A stretch of DNA of 64,000 nt from the NCBI GenBank assembly GCA_001606155.1, contig LODT01000046.1, positions 103,113 through 167,112 on the forward strand. Reading direction: 5' to 3'. This stretch comes from Tieghemostelium lacteum. Taxonomy: Eukaryota; Evosea; Eumycetozoa; Dictyosteliales; Raperosteliaceae. Below, piece by piece: positions 8,159-21,047 of the stretch (the stretch's first letter is position 1; the number at the start of each line of letters is the position of its first letter). The notes below the pieces were generated by a model, which did no database searches, was not told the origin of the DNA, and was given only the letters and a program-made list of their open reading frames with translations. The translations under genes were made by a program, and so were the position numbers.

Positions 8159-8644
8159 TTAGAACTCCCAATCATTACTATCTTCTCTTATATCGATATA
8201 ATTATATTTAAATACTTCACATGCACTTTTTCTAGCTCCTTTTTCGAGTCTACGATCACTTTTTATATATTCAATATATTCAGATAATGAATGTTCTGTC
8301 ATTACTGAGACAGTTTTTATAAGAATATTTCTAGCGCTAATAGGATATTCTCCATTTCCATCCCTATAATTAGGAGAGCCAAATAAATTTCTATCTATTA
8401 TATTATTGTTATCATCGTTAATAATCTTTGTCACTTCTTCATTATCTATAGCATCATTGTGACTATCATAAAGATCATATAACATTGCTGCTATTCTACC
8501 CTCATCAGTAAATCCATTCTTGTTTGGACAATGGTAATATTCTATATCTCCAGCAGGGATGATTATTCCAGTGCCTAGATGAGCAAGATTATATTTTCCT
8601 TTGTGAAGGAATCTTTGTTCTGCTATGCCTAGAACTTCTTCCAT
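8159..8644 (-). CDS. Hypothetical protein, possible transferred enzyme fragment
   Basis: Single exon from ATG at 8644, 161 aa. The stretch FTDEGRIAAMLYDLYDSHND resembles a motif I associate with bacterial secreted metallopeptidase-like proteins (EGxVAAxLWDLYDxxND). No HExxH zinc site is present, so any such relationship would be to a fragment or an inactive domain. Other recognisable segments are LAHLGTGIIIPAGDIEYY and the Glu/Lys-rich C-terminus. There is no signal peptide. It lies beside the GC-rich Cys/His remnant and a C2H2-like remnant. Function unknown; horizontal origin is an inference. Confidence 0.5.
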   Translation of the reverse strand: MEEVLGIAEQRFLHKGKYNLAHLGTGIIIPAGDIEYYHCPNKNGFTDEGRIAAMLYDLYDSHNDAIDNEEVTKIINDDNNNIIDRNLFGSPNYRDGNGEYPISARNILIKTVSVMTEHSLSEYIEYIKSDRRLEKGARKSACEVFKYNYIDIREDSNDWEF

Positions 8645-8648
8645 TATT

Positions 8649-8795
8649 ATCCCAAATCCAAAAATGGCTTGGTGTTAAAATTAAATGTGATTGTGGAAGA
8701 TTAGTCAACAAAAATAAACTTTATCAACATTCTTTAACAAAATATCATCAACATAAAGAAATAGTCAAATTGATAACACAGTACTTTCACAGTTA
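8649..8795 (+). other. C2H2-finger-like coding remnant
   Basis: A plus-strand frame ending at the TAA at 8793-8795 encodes QKWLGVKIKCDCGRLVNKNK and then LYQHSLTKYHQHKEIVKLI. The spacing C-x-C-x12-H-x5-H resembles a short finger of the kind seen at the ends of proteins in large DNA viruses and mobile elements. The frame has no credible start because upstream it overlaps the minus-strand gene. I treat it as a leftover 3' end. Confidence 0.35.
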
Positions 8796-8814
8796 AGTGT
8801 TTTAAATTATTTAT

Positions 8815-10764
<1,950 letters not shown>

Positions 10765-10918
10765 TTTGTGTATATATAAATAGAGATAAGTGAGACTTTT
10801 GAACAAAAAGAAATGGAAATTAATTAAGAAAAAAAAAAAAAGAAAAAAGAATATGAACGATTTGGTGAAAAAATTTAATTGAAAAAAAAAAAGAAATTTT
10901 TCAAAATCTATTAATGTG

Positions 10919-11119
10919 CCTACGTCGACAAAATTGTCTCAGTATAAACGACGTTGTGTATTCAATAATTTTTTTTTTCTCTCTTATTATCCTAAGAAAT
11001 ATTTTATTTAATAATCTAGATTTTCAATTTAAAAATAGAAAAAAAAAAAATTAACAAATAAAAATGAACTTTTAATTGAATTTCCAACGTTGACAATTGT
11101 CTATGTAGATTACCACGTT
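10919..11119. promoter_or_regulatory. Duplicated ACGT-GACAA/TTGTC module upstream of the bZIP gene
   Basis: Two similar modules lie 155-355 bp upstream of the bZIP start codon. Module 1 (10919-10955) is CCTACGTCGACAAAATTGTC followed by ACGTT. Module 2 (11084-11119) is CCAACGTTGACAATTGTC followed by ACGTT. In each, an ACGT core is followed by a GACAA..TTGTC palindrome and a second ACGT, with 28-29 bp between the ACGT cores. ACGT is the core bound by many bZIP proteins, so autoregulation is a reasonable guess. The rest of 10765-11202 is AT homopolymer sequence. Confidence 0.5.
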
Positions 11120-11202
11120 AAATATAACAAATCAAAAACCCAAATTTAAATATTACTAAATAAAGATTATTTTTTTTTTTTTATTTTATAAATATTATTT
11201 GA

Positions 11203-13805
11203 TTATTTTTGCTTGTTTATAAATAATTTTGATTCAAAACCGAATGGTAAAAAATCATTTGGTAGTTGTTCAAAAAATATTGAAATTTGTAATAATAAAT
11301 TATGATGATCTTGAGAGAGTTCTTTTGATTGTTGTTCAGTGAGGGTGGGGGATGATTTTAGATTAGTTAGGAATTTAGTTCGTTTAGTTAATAGTTGATC
11401 AAGGATATTACAAATGAGAGAGGTATTAGATTTTACACATGTCCAACCATGAGATTCATTTGGAATACTCGATAGGAAATTATAAATGTGAATTCTAACA
11501 CTGGTTGAACTTTGGAATGCAATTTTACCTAATGCATCAACAGATTCCATACGTAATTGCCATGGATTATAAATTGCATATTGTTCCAATCTCTGAATTA
11601 TTGAATTTAATGATTGATTTGAAATCTCTAATGATTTTAATGCTGTGCTGCTACTGACGGTTGGATATAATGATTGTGATTCAAATGTTAAAACATTTGC
11701 AACATCACCCAAAAATCTAATGAGGTCTTTTAAAATCTCCAAATTTACAACTCTAAAATCAGGATGAACACTTCTATCCAAAATCTTAAAGAGTGTTGCC
11801 AAAACTTTTTCTTTGGCTTCCAAACCAAAATCTATAATTACTCGTAATGTTTGACAAATGAGATTAGTGTCAACTTTTGGTGGTACAATATCAATCCAAT
11901 CGTAGATTAATGATAATATCATTGGTGATAAAACTGGTGTGGCTATAACTCTTTTATACATTTCCATATAGAGTTCTTTAAATAAAAATCCAGGATGATA
12001 TGGATCCAATAATAGATTTTTAAATGTCTCTCGATACATTTGACATTGTTTTAAATCTAATGGACATAACCAAACTAATGCTTTTAATGCTTGTATTCTT
12101 ATACTAATACTTGGTGATATTGTTAAACAACTCATTATTATACTTGTTAAACTTGAAAATGGATTTTGATCTTTTGAATCTTTATCTCTATTATTTGGTT
12201 GTTGTTGTAATTGTTGTTGTTGTTGTTGTTGTTGTATTATTGTTGGTATTACTATTGTTGTTGTTGTTGGAATATTATCTAAATCTAACCAATCACCAAT
12301 AATTGGTAATTGAGTTTTATTATCCTTTGGATAAGCTGATTTAACATAGGATTCTGATAATAATGCTACTAATTTACATGCTAAATGAATAATTGGATTA
12401 CTTTGACTTGTTGTAGTTGTTGAACTGGTATGTGTTGTTAATGCAATTTTAATTTTATTACAAATACCTGTAACTAATGATATTTGATTTGGTAATATCT
12501 TAATTATAATACAATTAATATTTGGTTTTTTTCAAATAATAAGATTATATCTTTTTATACAAACATCAAAATGATTTGGAGTATCATTATCTAAAATGAT
12601 TGGTTCAATTATGGCTTGTTCTAATTTTGACCAAGGAAATTTAATTAGAGTTTGAATTGCCCAAAAACTAACAGCATAGTGATTATCTTGAACTGATTGA
12701 CAAATGTGTTGAAAGAAATCTTTAGATTCAGGTACATTGGCTGCTGCTAAATGTCCTGCTAATTTAATAAAATTTCTACGTGCAAATGAATCTTGTAAAT
12801 TAACAGCTTCTTTACCCTTATTTGCTTTTAACAATGGTAAAAATCTTTTTGTACTCTCACTGACTGTTGATGGTTTCTCAACTGCATAATCAAATGTCAA
12901 TGATATTGAATGTCTAGCTCCAACTGGATCTGAACATTTTATACCTTCAATAATTGGCATAAATAATGATGGACTATTTTTAAATCTATTTCTACATGCT
13001 ACAAAACATGCATATTGTAATAATGATCTTTCTCTACCCAAATCATTTGTACCCCTTGAAAAAAATCCTTTTTTCTTTTGTGTCTAAAATTTCATTTAAG
13101 TATATTAGTAGTCTTTATATATATATTAAAATTATATAATACATACCTTATCAACATCTTCACCAACTTTTCTAAGTATACCAGAAATTACTTCTAAAAT
13201 ATTTGCATCTATTAATACATCATTTGGTGCTACTGTTGCTGTTGTTTTTAATGATATAACTTTTCTTGAAATATCTTTATGTAATTGTTCTTTTGAAAAT
13301 ATATTTATTAAATTTTTAATTTCCTATTTTATATATAGAAAAGATGTGTTAATATATCTAAATATACATATCAACATGATATAAATGTATTTATAAAACA
13401 TACAGCCGAACCAGTATTAAATAAATGTTTAAATTGTGAAATTTCATTTAAAAAATAATATGCTAATCTAAGAGTTTTCTTTTCATCACTGATGGTAATG
13501 ATGGTTACTAACATATCTAAAAAATCTTTATCCACTTTATAATAGGTGAGATTTTGTAGACATGTATAGATTTTTGAGGAATTCTTTTTATCTGTTGCCT
13601 CTTTTAATGATGCTTTGACAGAATCAAAGGTAGTTGATAGTTTAGATTGTAGATAGGCACTTGAACATTTACTATCACATAACTCAACCAATATACTATT
13701 TTGATTTAATGTTGATGATGCTGCTGTTACACTACCATTGGCTGGTGTTGTAATGATATTACCATTACTTGATGCCAATGATGAATTACTTTCTGGTGAA
13801 TTCAT
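11203..13805 (-). CDS. ARM/HEAT-repeat protein (adaptin-like?)
   Basis: Four exons: 13805-13404, 13323-13147, 13083-12565, 12498-11203; 797 aa. Introns 1 and 2 use GTATGT donors. Intron 3 (12564-12499) uses GTTTGT and removes an in-frame TGA. The start at 13805 follows a TTG. Helical repeats run through most of the length, for example KIYTCLQNLTYYKVDKDFLD, RLAYYFLNEI, ARHSISLTFDYAVEKP and HYAVSFWAIQTLIKFPWSKL. A Gln-rich loop lies near residue 450. The N-terminal part resembles the solenoid of adaptor large subunits, so a relation to TSET/TPLATE-type coat proteins is possible. I do not recognise a definite ortholog. It precedes the bZIP gene on the same strand. Confidence 0.6.
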
Positions 13806-14034
13806 CAAAATCTATAATTCACTAAATAATACAATTTATATAAAAAAAAAAGTTTTAAAAAAAAATCAAATATCCAAAAAAAAAAAAAAAAACATTTGGT
13901 TTAAATTTAGATTTCACAATGATAAAGATTAAAGAAATAATTGAAGTATCATATATTTAAATAAATAATTTGTTTTTTTTTATTTGTTTATTATTAATTT
14001 TTTTAAAATTTTTTTGACACTTTTGACATGTCCT

Positions 14035-14661
14035 TTAAGAATAGTATTTACCTGAAGTATCATGATTTAGACGCCATCTTAAAACTAATGCTACAATTGC
14101 TCCTAATAACTGTTTTAAAAAATAAAAATATTAATATCCATTCATCAATATATATATTTAATTTTAAAAAATAAAAACATACATTTACAAATAATAATAA
14201 AGCCATTGGTAGATAATAGGCGACACTTGAAAGTGAACATAAGAATGAAAAATTATCATTTGCATCACCACCACAACCTGTTATATCTAAATTTGTAACT
14301 ATAATTTGAGCTATACCAAATACCAACATTACAATCATTACAACTGCAAACTATTTTAAAATTATAAAATGTTAATATATTTAACTCTAGAGATGTTTCA
14401 AAGTTTTGGGAGATTAAAAAAGAAACATACATATAATAAAATTCCTCTATTCTTTTTAATTGCACCAATAAATGCTAAAACTGCCAAAATGATTAAAATC
14501 AATGCTGATGCAATATATATACCTAAAGCCACCCATGCTTCATTATCAACAGATTGTTTTAAATAAATCCAATAGGGTACTGTTAGACCCAATAACGCAA
14601 TACCAATAATTATAATTAAAACTCTAAGAAATGTTTCTATATTTCTATCTCTTGATCCCAT
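14035..14661 (-). CDS. Four-transmembrane (tetraspan-like) protein
   Basis: Three exons: 14661-14431, 14350-14183, 14109-14035; 157 aa. Introns start GTATGT and end TAG/CAG, all phase 0. Membrane segments: LRVLIIIIGIALLGLTVPYW (about 13-33), GIYIASALILIILAVLAFIG (about 47-66), FAVVMIVMLVFGIAQIIV (about 78-95) and YLPMALLLFVNLLGAIVALV (about 122-142). The loop between segments 3 and 4 holds TGCGGDAND and a further Cys, shorter than the large extracellular loop of true tetraspanins and without CCG. It is best called a tetraspan or MARVEL-like protein of unknown function. Confidence 0.65.
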
Positions 14662-15090
14662 TTTTATAAAAATATTTCTAATATATTTAAAATATGTACA
14701 ACTTCAATTGAAAATTTTATAATAATGATGAAATAAATAAAATAAATAAAATTGCTGATTTAAAAAAAAAATAGTGTGTTAATTATATAAGAGGTTGTAT
14801 TTGTACAGATGAATCAAAAATAAAAATAAAATAATCTCACAACAAAAAAATTTTATTTTTAAAAATAAGGGTTTTTGGTAGATTTTATTTGAAAATTTTT
14901 GAAAAATTCTTACACAACCACATAACTGTCATATTTTAATTAAATTTTAAGATGCGTACAATTTCTTTTGTTAACAATCACCGCAACTATTATTTTTCTA
15001 AACAAGTACCAAGTTTTTTTGTAACACACTTGATTTTGTGTTTTTTATTTATTTTTAAAAAAATGATATTCAGAAACCACAAGATACAAT
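14662..15090. other. Intergenic, no gene seen
   Basis: About 430 bp of AT-rich sequence between two minus-strand genes, with several A- and T-runs. No open frame, tRNA or repeat stands out. Confidence 0.6.
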
Positions 15091-16916
15091 CTAGAGGTAT
15101 TCAGAAATTTCAATGAGGTTTTTATCGGGATCACGTATATACACAGAAAGAATAGGACCATTAGCACCAGTTCTAGGAACTGGTCCCTCTTCAATTTTTA
15201 TAGAATGTTCAATAAATCTATTGATTACATCTCTAAGTGGTACTGAACTAATTACACATAAATCTAAATTACCGCATGCAATGTTATGTGCTCTAGGATG
15301 TATATCATGTGCATTATTTAATTCATGTATATTAATTTTTTGTCTTCCAAATTTTAATGCATATCTCTTCTTGTGATAGATATCTAAAAACTCTTGAAAT
15401 TCTAATCCCAATACTGTACTATAAAAATATTTACATTTCTCTAAATTCTCTGTTAATAATACTAAATGATCAATTGATTTAAATATTGATCTATTATCAT
15501 TATTATCATTACCATCTTCATTTTCATTATTATTATTTGAAATTGATTTTTTATCCATTTTTGGAATTGGTAAAATTTTATCAGACTTATTATTATTATT
15601 ACTATTTTCTAATTCTTTTTGAATAATATCATTATTTGAAAGTTTTGAAATTAATTTTAAATTTGCCATTGTTGAGGGTAAATTGACGAGATGATTATAG
15701 ATGATTGCTAAAATTTCAGAATCTACAAGTGCACCATGAGTTTTTCTAAGGAGAATTTTGTTAATGTTTAAATGTTGACTAACAGAATCTAAACTATAGG
15801 TTTGACCTTGATAAACTTTTCTAAAATATCTCATGGTACAGAAACACTTGTGATCAGGATTAAACTCAATATTGGATCTAATGAGTTCTTGTATTAGCAT
15901 TCTACGATCAAATGCCAAATTGTGTGCAATTAATGGACTGTCTCCTACCCAATCCATAAACGATGACAAAACAAATTGAATAGGTTTACAAGTCATCAAT
16001 AGATAAGAGGTTAGATTATGAACTTCTTGTGCTTTGGGATGTATCATGTTCAGTGGTTTAGCATAACTCTGAAATATGGCACCGGTTCTACATCCATCAA
16101 TTAATTCTACACCACCAATTTCAATTATACTATCATCTGGTCCAAATCCACTAGTTTCCAAATCAAAACATATAACTCTACCTTTTAGTATTGGCTCTTC
16201 AACTTCTATAAATCCTTTTAATGATTTTATAAGTTTATCACTATCTACATTAGAATTTTCCTTATTTTTAAACTTTTCATTGAATTTTAATTTAATTTCC
16301 TTTTTAATTGAATTTATTAGTAATCTAATCTAACAATCTATTAAATAATTATTATATTAGATTATGTATTTACATTAAAATTATCTTTATCATAATCTTT
16401 AATTTCAGGTTTTGGTTTACTCATCCAAATTGGTAATTTTCTATCTTTATTTTGATCATCTACTACTGTTGATTGTTTTGTTTTTTGTACTCCAATTGGA
16501 GAATCATCATTATCACCTGTTATCATACTATCAATGCCTTTATTAGGAGTTACAGTATGTGTTGGTAAATTGTTTCTATTTATCATTTTTGATTGATATT
16601 GTGTTGGTATAAAATATTCATCATCAGTTTGTGTATTATCATCATAGTCCATTAGCTCATCATCTTTATCATCTCTATAACTATTTGAAAACTGTACATC
16701 TTCATCATTACTATTATTAATCTGATTAATTGAAGAATCAATTAACTGTGCCAACAGTGGTGAAACATAGGATGTTTGTGGGTTACTATTACTTTGTGTT
16801 GTAGATTCTATTGTTGTTGTTGTTGTTGTTGAAAATGATATATTATTATTTGTTTTGGGTTTCTTAAATATTTCGTCAGATGCAAAGTCTAACAAATCAT
16901 CCCCATTTCCCTCCAT
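15091..16916 (-). CDS. DnaQ-like 3'-5' exonuclease fused to a glyoxalase/VOC domain
   Basis: Two exons, 16916-16374 and 16329-15091 (intron GTAAAT...TTAG, phase 0), 593 aa. Residues 1-180 are disordered and acidic. A DEDDh exonuclease fold spans about 225-405: VICFDLETSGFGPDD (Exo I Asp/Glu), SPLIAHNLAFDRRMLI (Exo II), and HGALVDSEIL (Exo III His and Asp). After an Asn-rich linker, a VOC/glyoxalase domain occupies about 467-593: IDHLVLLTENLEKCKYFY (metal His), KINIHELNNA (Glu) and RDPDKNLIEISEYL (C-terminal metal Glu). Both domains keep their key residues and lie in one uninterrupted exon. The pairing is unusual. Substrates are unknown; exonucleolytic trimming of nucleic acid is the safest guess. 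Confidence 0.88.
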
Positions 16917-16988
16917 TTTTCAATTAAAAAAAAAAAAAATTAGAAAAAGATATCAAGTTCATGTTTGTATTTATTAACAAGAATTTAT

Positions 16989-18116
16989 TTAAAGATAATT
17001 TTTAATTTTTCTAATAATATTACGTATTTGAATTGGTAAAATGTTATTATTGATAATGTATTGGTCAACTAAAAGTCCAACTTGAGTTAACCACAAACGA
17101 TGTTTATCAGAATAGGTGTAACGTAATTTCAAAAATTGGTAATAGAGAACTAATAAGATGATAGATCTTTGAAGACCATAGGTAAAGATACCCAGTATCA
17201 GTACAATGACATTATAAATCTCAAATTTAACAGCTTGTTCAACTGCAATAGATCTCTTTGATTCCAATAATGCTAATTGATTATATATTGTTGGTGGTAT
17301 TCTATTTCTAATTTGTGCTAATGTCTTACCCAATACTTGATATAGTGCATAAATGAAATTTGGTAACAATATAACAAATGATGGGTACCCAAGGAAATAA
17401 AATATCAAACAATAGAAACTGTAATGTAAGTTATCATTTTTTGCAATTTCCATAAGTTTTTGTTGTGACATTGGTAATAAACTCTATTTTTAATATATAT
17501 AATAATAGTTATTAGATTAACAATCATGGTTTTGATATAACTCCTGTAGGAGAGTCTTACTTACTTCAATAACAGGGAATAATGAAATTGAATATCCTAT
17601 AAATGAAGCAAGTATTGCTCTGTAAAAGTTTGAATAGGAGGTAAACAAGTATACTATAGTGAATACTAATGTTGAAACTTGTGAAATTGTCCATGCTATA
17701 TATAAAAATCTATTATATGTTGAATTTTGTCTAGCTTCTGTACGTTGTGCACTTGGTGGTACAGATGAAGTTGATGATGTTGTTCTATTATAACTGTTAT
17801 TATTACTATTATTACTATTATTATTATTAGTATTAGTATTAGTATTTTGACTAGATGTTGATGATTGTGAAGTAGTTGATGTTGATGAATAATCTTTAAT
17901 TTCATAATTTGGATCCTGAAAAGAACAGGTTAGAATGTTTATATTCATTCTTAATATTCAATATTATCTTACAATTTTTCTTTTATAATATTTTTGTTTT
18001 AATTTTAATAATGCTGTATAATAATTTGAATTATTAGGAATTAATGCATTATCTAGATAGTTTTTCCAATCAACATCATTTTCCCAATCAAAACTTTCAA
18101 ATGTTGTTCCACTCAT
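16989..18116 (-). CDS. tmem33: TMEM33/Pom33-like membrane protein
   Basis: Three exons: 18116-17973, 17915-17565, 17483-16989; 329 aa; introns GTAAG...CAG and GTAAGT...TAG, phase 0. After a soluble N-terminus with an Asn/Ser/Thr linker come membrane segments around FLYIAWTISQVSTLVFTIVY, YRAILASFIGYSISLFPVI, YSFYCLIFYFLGYPSFVILL, LPNFIYALYQVL and IYNVIVLILGIFTYG. The block LGKTLAQIRNRIPPTI and the late QRSIILLVLYYQFLKLRY segment match the TMEM33/Kr-h2/Pom33 family. Those proteins shape ER tubules and nuclear pore-associated membrane. The N-terminal extension is longer than in animal TMEM33. Confidence 0.75.
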
Positions 18117-18411
18117 TTTTTTAAAATTAATAAAAAATAAAAAATTTAAATCATATAAAAACAATCTCGATGAATCATAAAAAAATAATGTTAATTTATT
18201 TATAATTCTATAATCAATATTTTAATTAAAAAAAATATCTTATTGTGCGATTCACTCAATTTGTCTTTTAGAAATATTGAATATTCACAACAAATTAAAC
18301 TTTAAAAAAATAATTTTATTCAACTTTCTGTGAAACATTTATCATACCAAACAACTACTTTAGTCTATCTTTTCAAATAATTAAATATAATATCAAATTA
18401 GGTTATAAAAC
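18117..18411. other. Intergenic, divergent promoters
   Basis: About 295 bp between the divergent TMEM33-like and Crinkler-like genes. It is AT-rich with poly-A and poly-T runs. No further gene is seen. Confidence 0.5.
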
Positions 18412-20472
18412 ATGAATGACAAAAAGAATTATACCCAAAGATTGTATGAGTTAAATAGTATAAATAGATGTATTGAAAGGATAGAATATATGCATTTAAT
18501 TTGTTTTTTTCCAACAATGAGTACAGATAATATTAATAATACTAAACCAACAAGTTTTAATATTGATATACCAAAAGAAGTTCTTAAAAAAGACAATTTA
18601 GAGAAAGAGTTAAAAGAAATTCAAGTTTCTGATGATTCAGCTTTTGAAATATATTTAAAGTTCAACACTATCCCCAAAAGCACTCGTATGTTGATTGCTT
18701 TGAATATTGTTTGATGTACTTGTTCTAATTATTATTACATAATAGTTTATCCAGGACCACTATCATTTAACAAATTTGATGGTGCAATTCAGATTTCAGA
18801 AAGAAATACTAAATATTATTATCTAGAACGAAAAAATAATTCCACTTTACGTGAATTAAAAGATAAAATTTTGGACCATGATTTTATTTTATTTCATGGT
18901 ACAGGATCATCTGGTAAAACTACCCAGATTTTTACTATTATAGATCATCTCTCTAAAATAGGATTGTTTCCTATCTATGTGACATTAAAAGATTTCTGTT
19001 CATTTAAATCTATTGAAGGGTTTTGTAATCAATTTTTAATAGCAATAAATTATGCTATAGGAAAAATGAATCATTTTACAAATGCATTCACTATTTTTGA
19101 TAAAAATAATGAAATATCCCAACAAATTTTCAAGAATAGTGATGTAGTTCTTTTTATAGACGAATTTGATATATTATTAGATGCCCCACCAGAAGTTATA
19201 TCAAGTATTCTAGGAATATTTAGAAATTGGAAACAAAACAATACGAAGAAATTCATAAAAAGTTTAGTTGCCATAGGATCATTTAATATATTAAAAATTG
19301 ATAGCCACCAGTATTCTCCATTTAATGTAGTTGAACAGGTTGCTGCACAAGATTTCACACATCAAGATGTAACAGAATTCTTTAATATATACCAACGCAT
19401 CAAGTCTTGTACTGTTGATAGTAAAGTAGTTGATTGTATATTCACTTTGACAAATGGTCACCCTGGACTCGTAAATGTATGTGGTAGAGTAATAGATAAA
19501 GATATAAACTCAATTACCATAAGTATCGATAAATGGAACAAATTTGCATCCTCGAAACTTTTACATGGTTTATCATTCTACCCCACAGTTGATAGAATGA
19601 TGAGCTCTATTAACACCCAAACTGATCTATGTAAAGAGACATTAATTCATTATGTCAAGATTTTCCCTCAATTTTTAGATATAGACGGTGAACTAAATAA
19701 GGAAACTCAATATTTGATATCAATGGGATTTTTAAGATATAAGTCTGAACCAGTAGCTGGATCATTTAAAGTTGTAAGTTGCTCTCTCCAGTCTCTTTTG
19801 ATCAAGTATTGTATATTGGACCAGATATACACCATCCATCATCGTCAACGACCTTCTGATGTATTCCCTATCAATAATGGAATTATTGATATATTTACAG
19901 TAGTAAAAACTCTCACACCAACATTTAATTATTCTCCTGAAAATCTTACAAACAATTATTTCAGAGGCTTTGGAAATGGACCCAAAAGAGATTCCTTAGT
20001 TCCAGCTGCATTATTTTATCATTTTGAATTAGTCACAACTATCAAGAATTGGAAACCTCATGTAGATATTCATCCAAATGTAAGACCTGGTTTAAATGCA
20101 AAGGATAGGGACGATATTGTTTTAGAGTGTATGAGCAAAAAATACGTTTTAGAAATTGTAGCTCATACCTCCTTCAAAGATGTTGAAAACCACATTAAAA
20201 GAGGTAGCAGATATAAAACGTCAATTGGTGCAACTGAAGTTTGGGTCATTCACTACACTGCTAGAAAACAAAAAGAAAACTCCAAATATCCTCCATCAAT
20301 ACCAGGTGTAGGAGTTATTCATATTTGGCATAATAGTAAATTCAATGATTTTGATTTTGTTTGTTATCAACCTCTGCCTGATAAAGAACAAATAATGACT
20401 GATGTTGGTGGTAACGAAGAGGAATATGAAGATACATTTGAAGAGGAAATGGATTATGAAGATGAAGAGTAA
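18412..20472 (+). CDS. Crinkler-like P-loop NTPase with C-terminal nuclease-like domain
   Basis: Two exons, 18412-18685 and 18746-20472 (intron GTATGT...AATAG, phase 1). From the ATG at 18412 it is 666 aa; an internal ATG at 18517 (MSTDNINNTKP) would give 631 aa and may be the true start. A header with SDDSAFEIYLKFNTIPKS is followed by a STAND/AAA-type NTPase: Walker A FHGTGSSGKTTQ and Walker B VVLFIDEFDILLD. The C-terminal part has RDDIVLECMSKKYVLEIVAH, an acidic-x-E-x-V pattern compatible with a PD-(D/E)XK-type nuclease fold, and an acidic tail. This architecture matches Crinkler (CR) proteins, which occur in oomycetes, fungi and dictyostelids and are proposed to be host or transposon-derived effectors. 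Role here unknown. Confidence 0.65.
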
Positions 20473-21047
20473 ACAATCAATCAACCAAAAACTCACTTAA
20501 TTAAAACAACAATTAAAAAGATTAGAAATCTACTTATATGATACTGCTGGAAATAGTTAAAAGGTAGAGTCAAGCCTATACAAATGGCTAATAGATTTCT
20601 TTGATATTAGTTCTATCGATGTATTCTATTAGACTTTGGAAAAACATTCAAAAAGATATATATAAACATGTTATTTTAATTTTTTCATCCTCTTCTTTTT
20701 AATATAAATATCTGATTCTATTGCGAGAATCACTCAAGTTGTTTCTGCTTTTGATCTTTAGTGTTATTCTGGTACTTAGATATTTTCTTAAAATTTTAGG
20801 TATTTATGTGGTAGATCAATATAAAAATACAAACATTTCCAACATTTGGTTGTGATTTTACTAGTAAAGAACACAATAAAGCTAGAAAAACAACAATAGT
20901 ATATTTCATCATCATCTTTTGTACTTCTCTATCTAACTAAATTTTTTTTATTTAGTTATCTAAAAAATTTTTTAAAATGTCCACATTATTATAATAGTAA
21001 AAAAAGGACAACTTGCGTTATTCGCGCAATATTTTGAATAAAACACA
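20473..21047. other. Intergenic region after the Crinkler-like gene
   Basis: 575 bp. Plus-strand codons around 20512-20630 read RLEIYLYDTAGNS, stop, KVESSLYKWLIDFFDIS, which may be a decayed coding piece, but it is too short to assign. The rest is AT-rich with no recognisable signal. Confidence 0.35.

Noticed and set aside
8159-8644. Functional metallopeptidase
   Set aside because: No HExxH or other zinc site is present; only a short motif resembles such proteins.
12111-12302. Plus-strand Val/Leu-rich frame
   Set aside because: Antisense reading of a Gln/Thr-rich loop in the ARM/HEAT gene.
12532-12534. In-frame TGA in the ARM/HEAT gene, first taken as a pseudogene sign
   Set aside because: It lies inside a 66-nt intron with GTTTGT donor and an AAG acceptor.
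20512-20630. LYDTAGNS stretch as a small GTPase remnant
   Set aside because: Only one short motif and an in-frame stop; no other GTPase motifs nearby.
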